Shown here: one piece after another, positions 58,646 through 64,000 of the stretch
How positions within the stretch are numbered: position 1 is the stretch's first letter
Layout of the letters: each line of letters starts with the position of its first letter
Origin: Rhinopomastus cyanomelas
Lineage: Eukaryota; Chordata; Aves; Bucerotiformes; Rhinopomastidae
Reading direction: 5' to 3'
DNA: 64,000 nucleotides
NCBI GenBank assembly: GCA_013400115.1
Contig: VXBP01008282.1
Span: 1,109,781-1,173,780 of the forward strand
Position numbers and translations under genes: made by a program
The notes under the pieces: generated by a model
Database searches by the model: none
Seen by the model: only the letters and a program-made list of their open reading frames with translations
What the model was told of the DNA's origin: nothing

Positions 58646-60325
58646 TTTTACCAAAGGACAGCCAATCCTGGCATGATGTATCTTAAAAGCTGCAGCCACC
58701 GTAGCGCATTTTTAACACTTGTATTTTGAGCTTTCAGAAGCAGTTTTATTAGTACATTTTATAAATCAGAGTAGATATCTAAAATAATAACTTGTTAGAA
58801 ACATACAGAACTTTGTGGAGCTCTCTCCACAGAGAGCTGACAGTAATCAGAGCAGTCTCTCTTTTAATTTTGTTCAATTTTAAGATCACTAAATACAACT
58901 TTTCATACAAGCAGCTGGTGGCTGCCACATCAAGATTGTGGAAAATTTCATGCAAGGTTGCCAGAGAAGTTACGGTATGTCTGTGCTTCCATATATTGAA
59001 AAATTCTACCGGGTATGAAACTTAGAATTTGGATCTGACTTCAGAGTTGACCTGGTTTGAGAAAAGGATTGGAACTGATGACCCTCAGAGATTTCTGGGT
59101 TATTTTATGGTTCTGAGCATGCAGGGTTGCTGTGCCAGGAGATATCTTCTGACAAAATTATCTCAAAATATTCTGGAATTTTTCCTTCCATTTTTCTATT
59201 TCTATAAAATACAGTTGTGCTTTCATAATTTTGGTAATACTTAATAACTGCACAATGCAAAATCCTCACTTTTATCTTCTGTATTTATGATGAATGCATC
59301 AGCCTAGCACTACAATGAGCTTAATGTTCAGAAATAGGTTTCCTATTTTTTGACCAGTTTAAGACTTCTTACACTCCGAACCCTGTAAGGGTAAGATCAA
59401 AGTTCTTGCTCATTTGTGTCCTGTGTAATTGATTGTACAGTAAAGGTTTTACTAGATTCTTGTAATATATAACCTTTGCCAAGAAAGTTTTGTCCAGTGA
59501 GTCCTGAATGCCTACCTACTTGCATGAAAAGTAGAAAAATATTCCCAATAGGAAAGCCAATATAGATAAACCAAATTTGAGTTTAAATGTGTGTGATGTG
59601 GGTAAATATTCTCAGGCACATATCCTCTGCTTAATCCATTTGAATAAATGAAGAGTTGCCTTCATATTCCCAGCAAGACGTCAATTCTAGCTCATCATCA
59701 TAGCTGCGATGTAGATGACTGGTTATCATAAGGAAAGCATTATATCAGGGCGTAGGAGTAAAAACAGCTCTATTATACTGGACCATTTCTTTCTTTTTAG
59801 CTAACACTTCCTTATAAGACATGTTGCTGAATTCTATGCTAAAGAAACTGAGTGACAGTGTGAATTTTAAAGACAAATTTTATCAAGTGTACAAAGGATT
59901 TTTTGTTTTCTTTGGAAGTGCTTATGGTTTTGTCCTAACAGCATTCAAATTCAAGAGAAGCTGTTACTGTCAACCTCTCAAACTGCAAGAATGGGTTCTG
60001 GGTTTTTTGAGGATTATGACTCATTTTCCAATAGTCTTATATTACAAATCCAATTTGCTGCAAAACTGGAGTCTATATGTGTGTCATAACCAGTGGCCAT
60101 GTAACTTCAAAACAGCTAGAATTTTCGAATTCCCTCAAAACTTAGTTCAGAGTTTGAACCAGTATCTCTAAAACTTTTATTATGGGACAGAAGGTCTGTG
60201 CAAGTTGAAAGCATAGATCGCTGCACATTTTTCTTGGCAGAAAAAGATCTGTCTTTTTCCACTCCATAACAATGTCTTTGTGGTTTGAAATATTTTGATT
60301 TTATCTTTCTTCTTTCTCTTCATAG

Positions 60326-60420
60326 TATGAATTTTTTCAACAAAATGCATGCTTTGAAAATATAGCTCACTTAACCGATCAATCTCCAGTCTATGCTATC
60401 GAAAGAGTTTTTCAACTCAG
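60326..60420 (+). other. Exon-like segment with strong acceptor but no GT donor
   Basis: A long pyrimidine tract (TATCTTTCTTCTTTCTCTTC) and ATAG precede 95 bases open in one frame. Encoded pieces include YEFFQQNACFENIAHL and DQSPVYAIERVFQL, with two CpGs. The next bases are CTCAG/ATAAAA: the position where GT would be expected reads AT, and in-frame reading meets a stop at once. The phase would match the segment at 61356. It may be a terminal exon, an exon with a mutated donor, or a chance segment. No family recognised. Confidence 0.2.
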
Positions 60421-61355
60421 ATAAAATGTCAGTGTTTTCTATCCGTCAGCTTTCAGAAAGGACAAAATTTGCTTGGTATTTGTTTTCTCTTGAAATCTAA
60501 GTGCCAAATTATAAAACATAACAAGTCTCAGAAGCCGATCGTCCCAGGAATGGGAACTGCGGCAAGAAGACTTCCACCATGTATTGTAATGAATCATCTT
60601 CTGATTTCATTGAATTTTTGCCTGTGCATTTCAATGCAGCACCTTTCAGGTGGGGTTGTTCTAATAAACATCTTTAGGAAGCAGCTTGACTCCTATTTTT
60701 ATATTGTATTTACTGAAATAGCTGAGTATATGAAAGCTGCTGTAATTGTAATGCTTTTGTCCACTTAGTGGAAGGCTGTAAAAAGTCTGACATTTGCTCT
60801 ACTATATTATTACTCTTCATCATGTAGATTCAGTAAATTTGTTACTGGACTGTTCCAGAATTCATTGATAATGCTGGTGAAGTTTCTTCCTCTGAAGAGA
60901 TAAAAGAGCATTTAATAATGTATTTAAAGAAATCTTTCAGTAAATGATGTCATGGTCTGTAAAGCAACATATTAAGGAAAAAAGGAACGAAAATCAACTC
61001 ATTTGAAACATTTTCCATAAAATTTGGCACCCAATACTAAGACTGTTTGTAATTCTAGCTGTTTAATACTGCAGAGAGATGTGCTTAGAAAATCAGTATG
61101 AGCTATTATTTTTCATATTATAAAATCATTGTTTGTCATATGCAGAAAGAAATGTTTGTCATATGTTTATGCACATCTGTTTATTCTTGCAGTTCTGATT
61201 AACCTTTGCCATCAGAAGGTGAAAGTGCTTTTGACAAGCAGTGGCCAGTTTACTTTATAGGCCAGACAAGACATGAAAGAATGTTTTATTAAAGTTGATT
61301 AAAGTATTTCTACATAGGCTTTTTATTTTAAAACTGGTTGTTCTGTTCTCCACAG

Positions 61356-61401
61356 AGATGCCAGACAATGGATGTCGCCATTTTTTGCCAACATCATTGA
61401 G
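61356..61401 (+). other. Best exon-like segment of the window
   Basis: A strong acceptor (GGTTGTTCTGTTCTCCACAG) and a strong donor (TTGAG/GTAAGAAA) enclose 46 bases. One frame is open and reads DARQWMSPFFANIIE after one base that would complete a split codon; the segment ends on a codon boundary. One CpG is kept. The other frames contain stops or differ in phase. It would belong to an internal exon of a multi-exon gene on the plus strand. I do not recognise the protein, so no function is given. Confidence 0.3.
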
Positions 61402-64000
61402 GTAAGAAATAGCTAAATCACCCATTCCAAGCCAATGAACACTATTAGCTCAATTTACTCTCTACTAGAAGGATCTTTCATGTTCAAAGGTTAGCCTAAT
61501 CTGTTATGCCTTACAGTCAAGCAAATAAAGATATTTCATAACACATAAATCTAGAATGAAATTGCTTACAGTCTGTAATACCATCAGTTTTATTCTGAAT
61601 ATTTCACTGGTTTCTTTTTCCACTGTCATTAGGTACTTTTTAGTACATTCTTTAAACCCAAAGTACTTCACAGAAGTCTTAACTGATGTTGTTTTACCCA
61701 TGTTTATACACTATTGTGCTCAGATAAATGAAAACGACTCAAGAATGTAAATGTTACAGCTACTTAGGCAGTTATACTACTGTTTCCTATCTTGAACTAG
61801 AGTAACATCTGCAGGTTCAGTGGTATGTTCTGCTCACAAAGCAGGATGCCAATACTGTAGGAGCAAGATCCTGCTGTAATTATTCCAGTTCAATTCATAT
61901 GCTTTTTATTTTTGCATTAAGTTAAAGAATCATTGAGCTAAAACAGTGTGTCACAACTTTGACTTTCATCTTCCCAACCAAAATGCAAAGAAGGCCATTT
62001 GTTTAAACCCCTGCATAGGAAAGATATTTTAAAAGTTAACAAAGATTGTGGTCCTCAACAGACAGTTTTTCAAGGTCTGAAATGGATGTAAATCAGAAAT
62101 TTGATTGATTGAAAGATGAAGTAACTTCAGAAAATGTTTGGGAATTCAAAAATGAGTTTGAGTATAGAAAAGTTCTGGCAAAGTAAAGATCTTCAAATTA
62201 TGTATGTCAGACTATACTGGTGACCAGAACCAAGTGAGAAAGCACATTTTCAGCCTTGTAGCATGGTGCAGGAGGCTTTCTGGGAAGTGATATTGCTATT
62301 AAGGTCTGGAAGAAATGCATTAAATACTTTTCTCAAAGTTCAGGTAGCACGGATAGTGCATTTTTGGGGTCAGTTTTCCCATAAAGAACTTCCTGGAAGA
62401 ATGGATGGTGTTTTAAGAATAGTCTGCCTTGCCCTGTGAAAATAATAGTGGAAGTTCTTCCCTTATTGTGTCCTTACAACAGACATTGAGAAGTCTTACT
62501 GCAGCCTAAAGACCCACATGTTGTTTGTATTTATGTTTAGGAAAATTGTTCTGCATTTGTGTATTGATGGTCCTGAATTGCTCATTTTTCTTTGATACAT
62601 TTGAAAGATTTTTAGAAACAATGATGTCAAATTGGACTTTTCAGGTATTTAAGTTTGACAGGTTTTGATTATATGTTTTTGCCTATTTAGATGATGCATT
62701 CTGTGCTTGGAAATATGTGGAGATACAGTAAGTAGGACAGTAGATGCTGGTAGGGAAAATAGCCAATAGATAGTGGTTCCCAAAATGAGAAGCAGCAGCC
62801 CTAATATGTATGGAAAAAAGAGGAGGTAAAATAACTCACGGCTTGTGAAAGAAGTGCATCAGTCTCAGAGCACTGCAACTGGGCAGAGGATGGATTACTG
62901 CTGTTAGTTCTGCTGTCTGTCCATGCAATTTTAAATCTGCACCTCCCTAATAAAGGTGCTGTGTAATAAGGGTCTTGATTCCCAGAGAAAATCAAAATTT
63001 TCTGAAAAGTCAAAATAGTAATTAATTGTAAGATATTATTTGTGATCTCAGCAGATTCTGTCTTGGCTTACAACTTACATGTCTCAGGTAAATTAGTGTT
63101 ATGAGGCCGATTAATGTTTCAGGGATTTCCATTGACAAATGAGTCTTCCTAAGACTCACTGGAAAGTTTTGTGGCCATATTTTGTCTTGGGCACCAGCTG
63201 CTGAAAAGGGCTGCTGTCTTTTTTCAAATGCCTGTGAAAGTAATGCAGTCAAGTCACAGGATCCACAAAAACTAGTACTCTGAAGATTCTAGTTTAGGGT
63301 CTAGAAATACACACAGAGAACTAGAGCAAACCTTAAGCTTTTCTTTCTGGCAGCATACTAAGAAAAAGGGAAACTCCTTACATCCTTGAGTTTGGAATGG
63401 CAAACACTGTAACACCACAATGATCCTTATTTGAGCTGAGATGTTTTCTGTCAGGGATCCTAAACGGTACCTGGAAGTACATCTTTGTAATAATTTTATG
63501 CACCAGTGAGATTTGTAAGCTTCTAAACTTAGGTTTAAGACAAAGTGTGGTGTATAAAGCATGCGGCAAACTTAATATTGGAGAGACTATCTGAGGAGAG
63601 CAAAGTGAGAAATGACTTATTTAAGCCAGTTGTTTTCATGGATTTCTTAATCACAGATTTTACGTGGACATTCTTAGCATTTCTTGTCAATTTGCTGAAT
63701 TCTTTCTGCTCCCTAATGTTTGTTTCAATAATTGTTTGTGTGAACAAAATGTTATACTAAAATGATGTTATTATTTGTAAGACTACATGTATGTGTCATT
63801 GATAATATGGGTGTCACACGTACATTAGATTTGTTAGCCACGGATGATCCTTTTTTATCTATACTATAAATGTCTGTCAATCCCTCTCTAATGAACAAAA
63901 CAGCTTTTGGGATTCTCCATGCTCTTATGACAAAAGCATTATGTCCTGGGCTGATTCTACAGTTTTTCTATGCCACTGAAGACACATGTTTTTAACATGG

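Larger units (their letters stand above)
58646..64000. other. Repeat-poor unique DNA, about 5.4 kb
   Basis: No mobile element recognised. It contains the most exon-like segments of the window on the plus strand (58915-58974, 60326-60420, 61356-61401 and a short one at 62691-62727). A 116-codon frame at 59821-60171 has no domain. This is the most likely part of the window to belong to an intron-rich gene, but that remains unproven. Confidence 0.4.

Noticed and set aside
59821..60171. 116-codon plus-strand open frame
   Set aside because: No domain; AT-rich chance frame. The acceptor-like site just upstream leads into stops in all three frames.
1..64000. Possible CRISPR array, operon or bacterial defence system
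   Set aside because: The recurring near-identical blocks are dispersed CR1 termini in both orientations without regular spacing; codon and intergenic structure is vertebrate.
1..64000. tRNA, rRNA, U-snRNA or 7SK genes
   Set aside because: No recognisable internal promoter boxes combined with cloverleaf stems, and no snRNA signature sequences, were seen by eye; a covariance-model scan would be decisive.

Overview
The window reads as nuclear DNA of a bird. It is AT-leaning, CpG-poor and has no compact open reading frames. It carries about 34 fragments of CR1, the dominant avian LINE, nearly all cut off at the 5' end and ending in the CR1 octamer (variants of ATTCTATG). Two degraded avian endogenous-retrovirus LTRs are also present. 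The density of one young CR1 group (tail block CATTAGGGATTGGAAGGGAC on the minus strand) suggests a CR1-rich, probably non-passerine lineage, but the species cannot be fixed from this sequence.

Layout. 1-9 kb is mostly unique DNA with a few CR1 fragments and two CpG-dense patches. 9.2-32.5 kb is the CR1-rich half: old and young copies, nested insertions, two head-to-head CR1 pairs, an expanded pentanucleotide array at the end of an old CR1, and an LTR broken by a CR1. 32.5-38 kb is repeat-poor. 38.0-39.6 kb holds the longest CR1 stretch (reverse-transcriptase region with an FADD motif) beside a nearly complete solo LTR. 39.6-46 kb and 47.2-53 kb are repeat-poor and AT-rich. 53-58.6 kb has small CR1 fragments and a GC-rich patch. 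58.6-64 kb is unique.

Genes. I cannot support any complete protein-coding gene. All long open frames are of a length expected by chance or belong to CR1. Several short open segments have good splice signals. The best is at 61356-61401 (+), with a weaker, phase-compatible one at 60326-60420; two more lie on the minus strand at 39917-39982 and 17041-17132. Pseudo-exons of this kind are common in vertebrate introns, so these are leads rather than genes. I saw no tRNA, rRNA, known small RNA, CRISPR array or bacterial-type system. The window is best read as intergenic or deep intronic DNA shaped by repeated CR1 insertion. The most unusual structural signal is the pair of abutting, head-to-head CR1 insertions.
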